Shown: positions 35,858 through 48,662, counted from the stretch's first letter. The stretch: DNA of 62,000 nt from Chrysomallon squamiferum (GCA_012295275.1 CM022670.1:16614198-16676197), one strand, 5' to 3'. Numbers and translations are program-made. Notes: generated by a model not told the origin, from the sequence alone.

Positions 35858-36720
35858 TCACAGAACAACACAAACATACCATACAAGTATAAATCTACTA
35901 GAAAAGCAGGTTATGAACTGAACAAAAAACATATTTCACGTATTAAAATTTTAATACACTGATATAGTAGAAATACACAAATGGCACACAACAAAAAATT
36001 TGATACATTTATTGTGTAAACAATTTAAAATCTCTGCTGATGAGAAAATTGACTACATTAATAAGAACATTAAAAAATGACATATAAATACATATATATT
36101 TTTGTTTCTATAATTATAACTGTTTATAATATTTTCAAAAAAAGAAGAAAGGCTTTATATAACATGAAACTTTGCCTAGATATCTATGTATGTGTATATG
36201 TATGCAAGGGTGGGTATCTGTGCACATTGAAGTTTTTTTACCCACAGATAAATAGAAATAAAATCACCCAGTAGTGTATAACTTGTACACATATTTTATT
36301 TATATTCATTTCCCAATATTCACAAAGTATTAAAATACCAATGTATAGATAATAATAAATATATTTTAAACAACAAAACACAATAAACAATAATTAAAAT
36401 ACAAAGATAATGAAATGGTTAAAACACAAAGTTAATATATTAACTGAACATTTTAGCATGTTAATTTTCTGATGCTATGTTCAAAGTACCATGTACAAGT
36501 AAATGCTAACATACAGAAATGAACAAAGTTACTTCCCTTGATTTTGCTGACAACTGGTTTTTGGATCAAGAAATTTACTAGTATCATTTCTGTACAATTT
36601 TTGTTGCATGGGGTCACTGTGAGTAGTTGTAAAGAAAATAACTGACTAGATTGTGTTAATTACCTGAAATGTGTGTACTAGTATAAACTTAATACATACA
36701 AAATATTTGAACCAGAAACT
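35858..36720. other. Gene-free stretch
   Basis: AT-rich unique DNA, nothing recognised. Confidence 0.6.
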
Positions 36721-37133
36721 TAAAAATAAATAAATAAAAAATTAATAAATAAGTAAGTAAATAAATAAATAAATAAATAAATAATGACAATAAAGAAATT
36801 TTTTTACTAGTATTATAAAAAAAAGTTTATATTTATAACTTTTGTTTTAAAGTTTCCATTGTGTGTTTTGACTCTGGTATGGTTTTATAACACAACATGG
36901 ATAAAAACTGTTTTTTGTTTTAATAACATTATTTTTCTTAGTTTTTTGTAGATCACTAATTTCAAGATATTATAGAAAGATAAACTGTAACAAGAGGCCA
37001 GATTAGAAAGATGAACTCAAATCTGCTTTGGAAGAGAATGGCTTTTAAAGATTTTTCTTGACAAAAATAAATAAATAAATAAATAATAATAAAATAAATT
37101 AAATGAATAAATAAATAAATAAAAAAAAAAAAA

Positions 37134-37196
<63 letters not shown>

Positions 37197-37211
37197 AATA
37201 AATAAATAAAA

Positions 37212-37242
<31 letters not shown>

Positions 37243-37245
37243 GAA
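36721..37245. repeat. (AAAT)n microsatellites
   Basis: One tract at about 36721-36784 and a long one at 37067-37242 of about 40 units. The tyrosine/leucine/isoleucine minus frame is an artefact. Confidence 0.93.
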
Positions 37246-37830
37246 ATATACTGAATAGCATTTTTAATGGAGAGAGAAATGCTTAAGGGGATTTTAAATT
37301 GTGTACAATAAATATATTATCTGTAATTGGTCCTTCCTTTTATTAGTTTTTCAACAACAATAAAAAAAAAAATCAAAGCTTTGGGGGTTAAAAATCCTGT
37401 TACATGAATTACCTTATTTCACATAAATTTTTGACACTCGATTAACATATTTTCTTTGTGTGAATTCATAGACTGTATAATGCAGGGATTGGTGTACGTC
37501 ACAAAACAAAATTTATTCTTCTTCTATTAAAAATAAATTATTTCCATGTATTTCTTTTGGGGGACAATATTACCTTTTTTTAACTTACAGTATGTACGTA
37601 TATTACTAATAGAATATTCCTATAACAGTAAATAGTTTAATGATATATAGACCGTTATTATAAAGTTTTAACAGCATGTCTAATATTTGATTCATTTCAA
37701 ACAGAAAAGATTCAGAAAATCTAATTTTATAATAATTGCACAACTTATTGTGATAAAAAAAAAAAGAATATATACAAACAATGAACAAAGAATTTTACTG
37801 AGGTTTTGAGTGTTAATTTCTAAAGGTGAG
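37246..37830 (-). other. XKR 3' flank
   Basis: Downstream of the XKR stop on the minus strand. The plus-strand TTTATT at 37512-37517 is an AATAAA signal on the minus strand about 315 bases past the stop, a possible poly(A) site. Confidence 0.35.
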
Positions 37831-40370
37831 TTAGATAATGAGTTCCAGACTGTCGTCGCTCTCTGAATTAGATAACTCACAGTTGCTAGAACTGAACGTT
37901 TCTTGTGGAAATGCGCTGTCCTCGGATTCACTGCACACGTACCACGGAGTTTCTTTAGTCACTGGGAGAGGATCGTCCAGGAACACACCATCATCTTCAA
38001 CAAAGACAGTGTTCTCGTACACAACGTCGCCACAGCCTGTCTGCCTGAAATAACTGTCGCCGTTGACAGCTTTTCCACACTTTGGTGTCATTTCAGACTT
38101 CGCTACTCGTTTGAAACTGCTGTGATGACTTCCTATGACTGGTGTTATAACTGACATTTTTGGAAACAAAATAACACCATCCTGGAATTTCAGCCATCTT
38201 GAAAAATTGTCTGCTACATAGTTGTCTGTTTGTTGTTTGTTCTGTAACTGACTGCTTTCTAATTGTTTAGTTGTTGTTTTGTTATTGTCAGCAGTGTCTA
38301 TCACTTGTTGGTTTTCTTGTTTTAAGTCAGTTGTGTGTGGTGTGACATTTTGTGCAGATGTTGTCCATATTTCACAATTATTCACACTTGAATCATCAGG
38401 TTTCACTGAATGCTCAAAATCACTGTCTGTCACACTTTTTGAACTGATAGCAATATTCGTCACATTTTTCTGTATTTCACATGAAGGTCTTTTTCTTGAC
38501 CAGTGAACATATTTTTCTTTCACCGAGTCTGTCAGACTGTCTAATCTTTTCGACTTTTTACTCACTATTCTGTTTGGTCTTTTCATTTTGACGCTGTTCG
38601 GTAAATTGACATTCCTGACATTGTGCGGCAGTTTAACGTTACAGTGACAGTAATAGTCACTTTCACTGTCAGACACCACTGACTGCTGTTTTCCTATTGA
38701 TGTCACCGGCAGTTTAGACCAGTCCAATACAGTGCAGTCAGTACTGTAGCCATCAGAATACCAGTTGTGTGAGTTACCTCTCAACAACGACCTGCATGAC
38801 GCCAGACTTCGTCTTTTGTTGGCATCATCCACTTCTAATTCTGATAGATTGTCCCAGTTATCAGTAAGAAGACAGGTCTGAGAATACAGATTTCTTTGAC
38901 TTACAGGGTAACCACGGTGGTCCACTACCTATGCTGCTTCCATCCGAAATACTAGCCTCTGGCTGTTTTAAATCCTTAAATTCGAAAGATGTGTCCATCC
39001 CTACATAACTCATAATCTCATCATCATTGGTATTGATGAATCGTCGATGTACGTAGGTCCCTGCAGATTGAAAGTCCACCACAGACTGTTTTTCAACATC
39101 ACTATTGTTTATTTCTGATGCATTGTCTTTCACAGACATCTTACAGTGTTCAGAATCAACCGTGTCGTCCAGCAGAGAGTCGTGAAGAATGTTTTTGTAA
39201 TACTGTCCGTTATACACTGCACTGTTGTACTGAGTGATCCAGCCTGCACTGAAAGGTCTCTGCATTTTTAACTTGTGTTTAACACACAGACTCAGTTTAC
39301 AGTTGATACAGCTCTTCTGAACACAAACCAGAGACTTCCCTTCTTTGGGGATGTTCGAAATGCTGATGTGAAAACATTTGTAATATACTGTAACGGAAAC
39401 TATTGCAACGAAAAAGGAAGCAGCAGATATAAAGACCACGAGGTAGGAGGATTCAGTGTCTTGTGAAGATGACTTCAAGAACCACACAATGTTTAGAGTT
39501 CCGTTCTCCAGAAACATAATTATATAAAACATGACGTAGCGAAACGTGGGGTTAACATTACTGAAATTGATGAAAGTAAAAACATACATGTAGGCCACTA
39601 AAACTCTAAAGGAAATTTTGTAAGTCATGCTGCTCACGGACTCAGTGATTGCACTGAACACTGAGGTGCATACACAGACAAGCATTGTGAGCCAATGTAG
39701 ACTGATGACAAGAAAAAGCCATTCTTTATACAGACTGGCAAACAATACAAGAGACAGAACTCTTGAGATGATCTCCCCTGTTCTCCAGAGTAATCTGAAG
39801 ATCATGCCTGGCCATGGGAGGACAATGTCTTCGGCATCGCATGTTTCATGCTGTCTCTGGAAGCTGGCTAAAGCCCAGCTAGTGGAAAGAAGACTTGCTG
39901 CCGCGGCTGCATATAAAACCCAGTTCCACATGAGTGGAACACCCGTCAGAATCAGATACACCTGTACTAACATAAGAGGAAACCCTGCAGCAAAACCATA
40001 CGTCATCCTCAGCAGAAACAACTCAGCCATGTCAGTCTTCTTCGTAATCACGTTCTTCTGAGTCATCACAGAGATATGTCTCCACGTGAAGCCCATCTGT
40101 AACAAATGAAGTATCGCCATAGCAACACACTGACATGTCGTCATCTTGTCACTATTTCTGTTTAACATGAGGAATGGCAGACAGGAGCTGGATGAGAACT
40201 AAAGGAATAATGATGATTCCTGTTACCAGACTGAACATCTTGTGTTCATCGTCATTGGTTGACCACAGGCAGTAGACAAGAACTCCATTCAGCGCTAGCT
40301 CAGCTAAGTGAAGTACAAGAGACATGAAAATATGTAAAATAAAACATCCAGATACATACTTGTTACCCAT
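37831..40370 (-). CDS. XK-related (XKR) multipass membrane protein, two frame breaks
   Basis: Three abutting minus frames read one protein: 40370-40152 (MGNKYV, TM1-2), 40168-38861 (TM3 onward) and to 37831 (tail). XK-family landmarks occur in order: LIQLLS, ILHLLQMGFTWRH, LRMTYGFAAGFPLMLVQVY, SLLSTSWALASFQ, FRLLWRTGEIISRVL and FINFSNVNPTFRYVMFY, like XKR4/6/8. The family includes plasma-membrane phospholipid scramblases that expose phosphatidylserine, XKR4/8/9 after caspase cleavage. The start ATG has A at -3, G at +4 and an in-frame TAA four codons upstream. Two +1 frame changes (overlaps 40152-40168 and 38861-38925) interrupt it. The second could instead be an 88-base intron (AG|GTAGTG to CTATCAG); the first has no believable intron. 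Assembly indels or a young pseudogene would also fit. The roughly 500-residue acidic, Ser-rich tail far exceeds the family norm. The exact subfamily and scramblase activity are not established. Confidence 0.85.
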
Positions 40371-40649
40371 GATGATTACTGTTTATCTTTATATATTTCT
40401 AAATTCAAATTTTTAACTCTATGGTTCAGTTCACAAGTCAAATTTTTTTCAATGACTCACACAAAATAGTTTGTTCATTCCTTTTGATAACTGCAGTTTT
40501 CAGATACTATCTGTATTCATCTCGAATGTAATCAGCGAAAGAAGTCTGAGTCGTGATAGTAATAGTATAATAAAGCATGTTATTTATTACTGAAGATAGT
40601 CTCATTCTGAAATAATTTCATAGGTAAAATTCTGCTTTAAAACTATACG
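40371..40649 (-). other. XKR 5' flank
   Basis: AT-rich DNA upstream of the XKR ATG. An acceptor-like AAACAG ends nine bases before the ATG, so a non-coding leader exon further upstream is possible. Confidence 0.3.
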
Positions 40650-40945
40650 CTGTTTTATCTTGTAAACTGATGTGGAAAAGTGGCATACTGTCTCGACGTT
40701 TTAACTTGTAAACTGATCTGAGAAATCTGCACACTGTCTTGACGTTTTAACTTGTAAACTGATGTGTGAAATCTGCACCCTGTCTTGGCGTTTTAACTTG
40801 TAAACTGATGTGACGAAACTGCATACTGTCTTGTCGTTTTAACTTGTAAACTGATGTGAGAAATCTGCACACTGTCTTGACGTTTTAACTTGTAAACTGA
40901 TGTGACGAAACTGCACACAGTCTTCACATTCTCCTAACTTGTGAG
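40650..40945. repeat. 46-bp minisatellite, 6 to 7 copies
   Basis: CTTGTAAACTGAT starts at 40659, 40705, 40751, 40797, 40843 and 40889, exactly 46 apart, with a decayed copy near 40938. The rest of the unit reads about GTGACGAAACTGCACACTG, TCTTGACGTTTTAA. It lies about 300 bases upstream of the XKR start codon. Confidence 0.97.
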
Positions 40946-41435
40946 GAAACTGTAGACTGTCTAAAGTCTTTGTCTGAACTCGTCCATCCATTCTCTGTCA
41001 TTTCCCCACACGTCCACACACAAATAAAAGAGGTGTGTAAACTGCAGCGACAATATTTCTGTTCTTTCACACTATGAGAAATTGTTCTGTTTGCCACAAT
41101 TACCAGATTAACCCTTGACGAGAAAAATCAAATACTGCTAACCCTTCCACGTGACAGGTTTCTTTGACATGACTGAGTTTGCACCAGCTCAGCTGAGATT
41201 AGTATAAGCCACTTTCTTGCACTCCGTCATCACAATGGCTGATTACCACCTGCTATAAAGAGAAGATAAAAAAGGTATTAAAGAGAATCAGTCAGTCACT
41301 GTGATACTCTTAATTGTGAACGGTGCTTGCTGTTTTCAGTGAAGCAGTTTAGCACAGAATATTTCATCACAATATTCCACACAATACCTGTGCAGTTAAT
41401 TGTAAGACGAATTTTCCAAAAAGATAAATTTAAGA
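40946..41435. other. Gene-free stretch
   Basis: Unique sequence, somewhat GC-richer than average, upstream of XKR. May hold promoter elements; none is clear. Confidence 0.45.
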
Positions 41436-41436
41436 C

Positions 41437-41499
<63 letters not shown>

Positions 41500-41640
41500 A
41501 ACAATAACAATAATAATAATAATAATAATAATAAAAATAAAAATAATAACAATAACAAAATAAATAATTATAATATGATGTTGATGAAGATAATAATAAC
41601 GATGATGACGATAATAATGATGATCATGTTGATAATAGTA
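41436..41640. repeat. (AAT)n with ATG/GAT tail
   Basis: Pure AAT (about 41436-41494), interrupted AAT/AAC, then GATGAT-type triplets. Confidence 0.92.
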
Positions 41641-43811
41641 AAGATTACAATATGGTGTCTGTAACCATTAAAATTTCATCACAGTGACTTTTATGCCATA
41701 TATGTGAACAAAATTTAAATTTAGGAAACATTTTTTTTTCTAGTTTATCTCAAATTAATACGATTTGATGATTGCAAAACTTTATTTCTTAAACTAACTT
41801 AATAAAGTAATAACTAGGTATACATTAACAAATATGTTTTTGTTGACTTTTTAAAGCAATAACATAAAATATGTTTTATATTTAAAAAATAATAATTCAC
41901 ACGCAGTATATATAATTATGAGTGTGTATGTTTGTGAATATTCATAGCTAAGATCAGTATTCGGTATCAGTTTTAATTTTCATATAACAAATATAAAATG
42001 GACATCTACCCCTCAACCGTTTTCAATGCTTCCCATTCTACAGACAACCCCCTAGGACTACCACATTTGAAACAATGAGCTTAACATACGTAAACCCTGA
42101 GTGACATAAACTGTTTCATTGTTCACAAACAACTGATTTCTGAGTTACAGAGTTTAGTAATCTTTTAAGCATGTATACAAATCCAGACACTCCTGGATTA
42201 AAGACATAATCAAAAACCTGGATTACATATAATCAACAACTTGGATTATACGGGATAAACGTAATCAAATGCCTTGTTTGTTTGTTACCTGGAGCTGTTT
42301 TTCCTAATACACCTGTTAAATAACACAGGATGAAAGGGAAAAAATCTGTCTTTAAATAGTTAATCGGGAAACGAGTTTAACACGCAGTTAATTATAAAAT
42401 GAATTTAACAGATAATTACAACACGTACTTGAAACTATCATGTTTTCTTGCAGAATCTTTACAGTTTTACAGTAAACATCTCTCATATTTTATGTCAGAA
42501 CGTTTCTGTGTGTGGATGGTTCTGTGTGTATATATGTGTGTGTTCATAAACAAAAGATAGGTTGATGTGTGTGTGTGCGTGCGTAAGTGTAAAATTGCTT
42601 TCACTAGTTTATTATTTATTTATTTACTGTATCTAAATTAAACTTTTTTTAATTTTTTTTTTTTAAATATATAGTGTATTTTTAGTTGATGTTTTAATAA
42701 TTGATTAAAATGTTAACAAAGTGACGAAGAGGTTCTTCATATTCCTTTTCTAAAAATACTTGAAGGTATTTAACTACCATACTGGAAAAACAAACAAACA
42801 AATTTTTTATTTTCTTAACGTAATTACTTAAACAAATAGGTTCAAAATAAAATTGACCCTGTTTAAAAGCTTAAAATAAACTGGAAAAATTCACAAAACT
42901 TATCTTATCTTTTGCATTTAAACAAATTCTGTTTGTTTACTTATATTTCCGAATATTTCAGAATACCTCCAAATAAATTAAAAAAAAAAAAAAAAAAAAA
43001 AAAGTAATAATAATAATAATAAAACAACATTAATATAAAATATAAAATTGAATAAATAAATAAATATAATAATAAAAAGTATTGAAACATTTGTGCCTAC
43101 TTGACATTAACATGAACTTTAAAAAAAAATAATAATAATAATAAAGAATATATTATTTTATGTTACTAAGTGACTGTCTTAATAATCAGTAATAAAACTG
43201 ACATAAAATTAGAATGGATCTAAAGAGGCAACCCTGAAAAGACCATGATTTTTTGTTGTTGTTGTTTTTTTTTGTCTTAAATCCATGATCTGAATTATTG
43301 TTTTACATTTCCAATTTGTATGACTAGTTAAAAAACACAAGTGTTTAAACAATCCACAGATACATAATAATTATTTTCTTAGCTTCTTTAAGATATTTTT
43401 TATATCTTATCATTTGTATTTAATAATAATAAAAAAAAAAATATATATATATATATATTTACACTCTTCTTCATTCATCTCTGTATTTGCAGACAGTGTA
43501 GTATGAAAAGCAGTAAATTATTTTAAATACATTAATAAACAATAGATTGTTCTGTCATTTTGTTTTACACACAGCATGTTAAACTACATTAGTATTAATT
43601 TCAGGAACAGTCATATGACAGTATGTGTCTGTTTAGTTAGCTGATTATATTTCACACACGCATGCTGACACACAACACTTGGAGGTTACAACTGCCACAG
43701 TGTAGAGGATTTAGATCATTACCTCTAACAAGTTTGTTTTTGTTAAAGACACATTTGACTTCTTTGTGTCACAGTTAAAACTGGCTCTATTCTCTTATAG
43801 TACACCTGTTT
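41641..43811. other. AT-rich gene-free stretch
   Basis: No gene. Holds a GT-rich patch (42500-42580), poly(A)/AAT near 42979-43025, and (AT)n at about 43440-43460. Confidence 0.6.
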
Positions 43812-43960
43812 TGAAAAAAAGGAAAAAAAAAATAATAATAATAAAGTAAAATAAAATAAATAAAACAAAATAATATAATAAAATAAAATAAAAAAACTGA
43901 AATAAAAAAAAATAAAATAAAATAAATAACAATAATATTATTTAATTAATTAAATTAAAA

Positions 43961-44003
<43 letters not shown>

Positions 44004-44100
44004 AATAAAATAAAACAAAGCAAAACAAGACAAAAGAAAAGAAAAGAAAAGAAAATAGAATAGAATAGAATAAAATAAAATAAAATAAAGGCAAACAATT
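43812..44100. repeat. A-rich tetra/pentanucleotide tract
   Basis: Successive AAT, AAAAT, AAAT, AAAAC, AAAAG and AATAG units over 280 bases, drifting from one motif to the next. Confidence 0.9.
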
Positions 44101-45276
44101 AAACAGTTCTACCTTTTCTGAATGTAGTTTTTAACATTACTTCTCTTTTTTTTTAATTTAATTTTTTCTCAGTGAAGATAATCATTAAAAGTGATCTTTT
44201 TTTCATTTTTAATATTCTTAAGGTCATTAAGCCAACAGCAGTCACGAAAAGTCAAGTGTAATCAGCTATTATAGTTAATTATAAATAAAAATTAAAAAAA
44301 AAAAAAAAAAAAATTGTACAGAAACAGCATACATTTTTCAATACCATTTATTTATTTATTATCAGAAAATAAAAATGTAAAGTGAAAACATCATAAAAAC
44401 AAAGCCATGTGATGCTGACAGTAATATTTTCTAAACAACAGTGTTGCACATCTGTTACAGCAAATATTCAGACAAACAATTTCTTTATGATGGATCATGT
44501 TCTAATCTCCTTGTTTTACTTTTATTTATTTACATGTGTTTATTTATTTTTATATATTTATTATTATTATTATTATTACTTTTATTATTATTATGATGAT
44601 GATCATCATAATCATCATCATCAAGACAGGACCACAATGCTGTCCATTATACCATAATGTTGTACCTATCATAACTTTAACATAACAATTTATTATAAAT
44701 GCCCTTAAGTATTACTTAAATTAATTAATAATATTTCAGACAATAGGGGAAGTGTGGGGGGGTCATCTTCCTTTTCTTTTTCTTTCTTTTTTTGACTATC
44801 AAACACACTGATCTTATAAATTGTTTATTAGTTTTTGACAGCAATAAATTTCATTAACCTTTCTTATCATCCAGTAGTAAAAATAAGAAATGGAGCATAG
44901 GAAATAGCAAAATTAGTAATTTTTTAATGTTTTGGATCTGTAATAAAATTAAACTTTGCTATTGTTATTTATACAGCATTTTTCTTTACTTTAGAGAATT
45001 ATACTTTTTTTTTTTCTTTTTTTTTAAAGACAAATGGTGTATCTAGTATATATGAAATTATGTTTAGTTCAAATGCCGAAAAAGAAATCTCTCTAATATT
45101 AATCAATGCTTTACAAATACAGTTACTGTTATTAGTCTAACAAAACTGAACACTGAATGGGTTTTGTAAAACTTGAAGTATACAAGAGACAGTTGTTTGT
45201 GTATTGGTACTGCTACCATTGCCTAGTCCAGCTAGTTTAAAATCAAATATATATATATAAATATATATACACTCAC
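44101..45276. other. AT-rich gene-free stretch
   Basis: Poly(A) at about 44294-44313 and ATT/ATG triplets at about 44558-44622. No gene. Confidence 0.6.
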
Positions 45277-45560
45277 CGCTATTTCACACTATCCAAACAC
45301 AGATGATGAAAAACACTTTGTCACATCTCACTTAAACAAAATTTCTCTCTGTAAACATCGCATTAGCACATTTCGGAGGAAAAGTTATAAAAGTTCCGAC
45401 AAAGAGAGTGTTTAATACCGTGTGTGGCGTGGCCCTTCTTGCTCTGTGGTGCCTTGTGAGAAACCCATTGACCTTGCAGTGAATGAATAGAGCAGAGAAT
45501 AAACAGTCCAATAACTCACCAATAAACATACTCACTTCATACCTCAACAATAGATCGCCT
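45277..45560 (-). other. Unique GC-richer block with donor-like end
   Basis: On the minus strand a complex, repeat-free segment ends in AGCG|GTGAGT (junction before 45276), a good donor. It could be a non-coding first exon of XKR, 5 kb downstream on the same strand. A 72-codon minus frame here is not recognised. A CACTGCAAGGTCAATGGG-type phrase resembles one at 46.8 kb, so a dispersed repeat is an alternative. Confidence 0.25.
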
Positions 45561-46540
45561 CAAAGTATGGCTCATTGCATTCCGGTGTACTCAATTTAAA
45601 TAACGTCAAGACCACTGGCCCAGAAAGCACACTACCTGACCCTCAGGCAAATAAAATAATCTAATCTCCAACCTTGTTGTTACATCAGAACAAAATAAAA
45701 TACAAGACTGCTGTCAAATTAGGATTTCTGATTAAGTCTTCGGTTGAGTATTTTTTTTGCTTATTCACTTGTTGGCATAACAATTAAAGAGCATCAGAAT
45801 AAATAAATGCATTATTAAGTGTCAGTTGATGAAATATCAAAATGACACTTTTGTACAAACTGTATTAGTGACAGAATATCTAAATATACAAGCATTCTTT
45901 TTTCAATTTTAGTGGCAGTTATCCAAAAATACAAACATATAGGTATAGATATACACATTCATACAGACCTACACACATATATACATACATACATATATCC
46001 ATGCACATATACAGATATATACATACATCATTCATAAAGACATGCAGACATACATACATACATCATATAAACTATTATACACATGTACTATTATTTGTTA
46101 ATTGCATTTATTATATTCACACACATGTTTGTGTGTGTGAATAAGGACTGAAACATGCTTAAATGCAAGTAAATATTTTAAAAGTAGTTAAAACAGGACA
46201 TAATTTCAAAGATTTTTTTCTTTTAATTGTGTGTGCATGTGTGACATAAGTTAAGAATTTTTCTTTTTCACATGAAACTAAAAAAACAGCACTATGGTCT
46301 TTGTGTATGAGAATTCATTTTCATGGGAATAAATGTGAAAACATGGGGACAGAAATAACAAAGAAAAAAAAAACCTCTTAAAGACAAATAAAAATATATC
46401 ACAGAATAATCTACAGACAAAATAATCATTTTAATCACCATAACAATTTTACGCACATGAATCTGTTTTCTTTACAGCTACTCAGAACTATACTTAGTTA
46501 AGAGGGAAGAAAAAAATGTCAAGTATTTGAAGATTTCTCT
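45561..46540. other. Gene-free stretch
   Basis: AT-rich with imperfect ACATAT repeats at 45925-46090. No gene. Confidence 0.6.
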
Positions 46541-46860
46541 TCTAGTTAACAACACAGCAAGTTCATAATCTGTAAAATAAACAAAGTCCTTTAAACAACA
46601 GGGTGGCAAAGAGCAAACACCTCCCCAGGGTAAACAATCCAGAGACAGTGCAAGATAATACCATCCCAGCCATTTTTTTAAAAAACCTCACGTCTCTTCT
46701 ATTAGCAACAAGCTGATGATTATACACTTGGTGGCCAGTTTTAGAGAAGCACACACAACTTCTACAATGAGAAAAAGTCCCATTGAATTTACAGTGCCCA
46801 TGGAAAAACAGGTCAGCTAACCTGATTGGAGAATCATTCAAAGTTCCCCTTTCAAATATG
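46541..46860 (-). other. Unique block with 92-codon frame
   Basis: A GC-richer, repeat-free segment open for 92 minus codons (46563-46841). The product is Cys/Phe-rich and unrecognised. The phrase CACTGTAAATTCAATGGG near 46800 matches 15 of 18 bases of the 45.5 kb block, so both may be pieces of one old repeat. Confidence 0.25.
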
Positions 46861-47097
46861 AAAACTGTAAATTGGGTGGTTTTTCTCTGAACCTTTTCTT
46901 AGAATGCAATGTTAATATCATCATGTTTTTAAAATTAATTGTATGAGATAAAGTCCACTTATGAATAACATTTTCAGATCAAGTGTGTGTGAGTGTCTTG
47001 ACCATTATCATGTTAATGTAACCTCACACAGAAAGAGTCTCCATAATGTATGCAACAAATAAAACAGAAAACAGAAAGATTTTTTTAATGAATTTTT

Positions 47098-47300
47098 TTT
47101 ATTGTTGATTATTTTATTTTATTTCATTTCATTTCATTTATTTTATTTTATTTATTTTATTAATTTAATTTAACTGATTTTTTTTTTATTGATTTATTTA
47201 TTATCTTTTATTTATTTACTTATTTATTTATTCATTTTTTATTTATTTAATATTATATTATTTTATTTTTTTTTTTTTTTTTTTTTTTTTTGTCTTTTTG
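47098..47300. repeat. (TTTA)n and poly(T)
   Basis: TTTA/TTTCA-type repeats ending in about 25 T's near 47267-47291. Confidence 0.9.
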
Positions 47301-47518
47301 CTAAGCATAATCATAGAAGGCAGCTATCTGAGCTATATTAACATCATCTGAAGGGTTAAGAATGCCTATCCTGAGCAAATAAAACAGTAACTTATTTATT
47401 ACCTCTTAATTTAATTTATCCTTAACAACTGTGATTAAAATAGCAAAAATAGTGAAAATACTTCAGAATAGAAACTCTATACTAACGTTATCTTCAAATA
47501 TTTTATATATTATCTTTC

Positions 47519-47758
47519 TTTTTATACTGTACAAAGATTTAAATAGCTTTCTTTTAATACTACAACAAAATTTAAATAGCTTTCTTTTAATACTGTACAA
47601 AAATTTAAATAGCTTTCTTTTAATACTACAACAAAATTTAAATAGCTTTCTTTTAATACTACAACAAAATTTAAATATCTTTCTTTTAATACTACAACAG
47701 TTATCCTTCTTTTAATACTATCAAAACATTTAAATATGATCTTTCTTTTAATACTACC
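47519..47758. repeat. 33-bp minisatellite, about 7 copies
   Basis: Units of AATTTAAATAGCTTTCTTTT plus AATACTACAACAA. Because 33 is a multiple of 3, the frame stays open and gives a repeated LNSFLLILQQN peptide; there is no sign this is translated. Confidence 0.95.
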
Positions 47759-47775
47759 CAGTAACTCCAGTAATG

Positions 47776-47822
47776 ATGATATTGATGATGATGATGATGA
47801 TGATGATAATAATAATAATAAC
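47776..47822. repeat. (GAT)n/(AAT)n microsatellite
   Basis: About ten GAT triplets followed by AAT triplets. Confidence 0.93.
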
Positions 47823-48588
47823 TTGGAAGAAATATGTTAATATTGAAATAAATTGTTTATGGCTAATAAAAAGTACATGGACTCTGTGATATGTTTTATG
47901 AGTGTCATCTACACAGTGTTATTGTCAGTTTTAAGAGACCTGTCTCATAAAGATGAATACACACAATGAATGTTTATGTGCCCAACAAATATTTACTGCA
48001 GAAGTGGTTGCTTTTTCAGTATATCATTTTCAAAATATTTGTGGTCATAAATCATACAAATAAATGAGAATTTAAACAGATATTCAACAAATATCTTTTT
48101 AAATATTAACAACTAATATTTGAGATTTGTACGAAACAGTTTCAGTATACACATTTTAAAACATTATACCAAATATGTGAAAGTGTATTAAAGTAGTTCT
48201 ATCAGAATGTATCAATGGTCAGCTTTCAGTTAAAACAGATTTGCTTTATTTTCCAAATATTTTTACTGAATTTCATGTTATACTCATTTTTAGACCCCTG
48301 TTGATTGTATCGAGTTTGGAGGTGTCTTGGTAAAAAAAAAAAAACAACAACATTAGCTTTATTTACTGAAATATTTGTAATTAATTTTTATGTTATATTA
48401 ATTTTGGTGGGCTCCTGCTGATTGTGAGGCTGTAAGGTACAGTTTGTTAAGCAGTGTCTGCTGTTGTAAATGTTTTATAATTTTAAATAATATAATTAAC
48501 AATTTATACTTATAAAAGATCTGCTGCTTTCAGTTGTATGGGAAACAAATAAAATAACAGAGAATAAAATAAAATAAATTTAAATAGA
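47823..48588. other. AT-rich gene-free stretch
   Basis: Nothing recognised. Confidence 0.6.
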
Positions 48589-48662
48589 ACTGAACTGAAC
48601 TGAACTGAACTGAACTGAACTGAACTGAACTGAAATTAAATTAAATTAAATTAAATTAAAAT
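48589..48662. repeat. Adjoining pentanucleotide arrays (GAACT)n and (AAATT)n
   Basis: About nine GAACT units turn directly into about five AAATT units with the period of five kept across the join. Confidence 0.95.

Noticed and set aside
37831-40370. Processed (retro-copied) XKR pseudogene
   Set aside because: Few introns and frame breaks raise the idea, but there is no poly(A) tail at the 3' end on the minus strand, no flanking duplication seen, and the frames remain long.
47431-47715. 94-codon frame with LNSFLLILQQN repeats
   Set aside because: A 33-base minisatellite stays open because its unit is a multiple of three; no transcript features.
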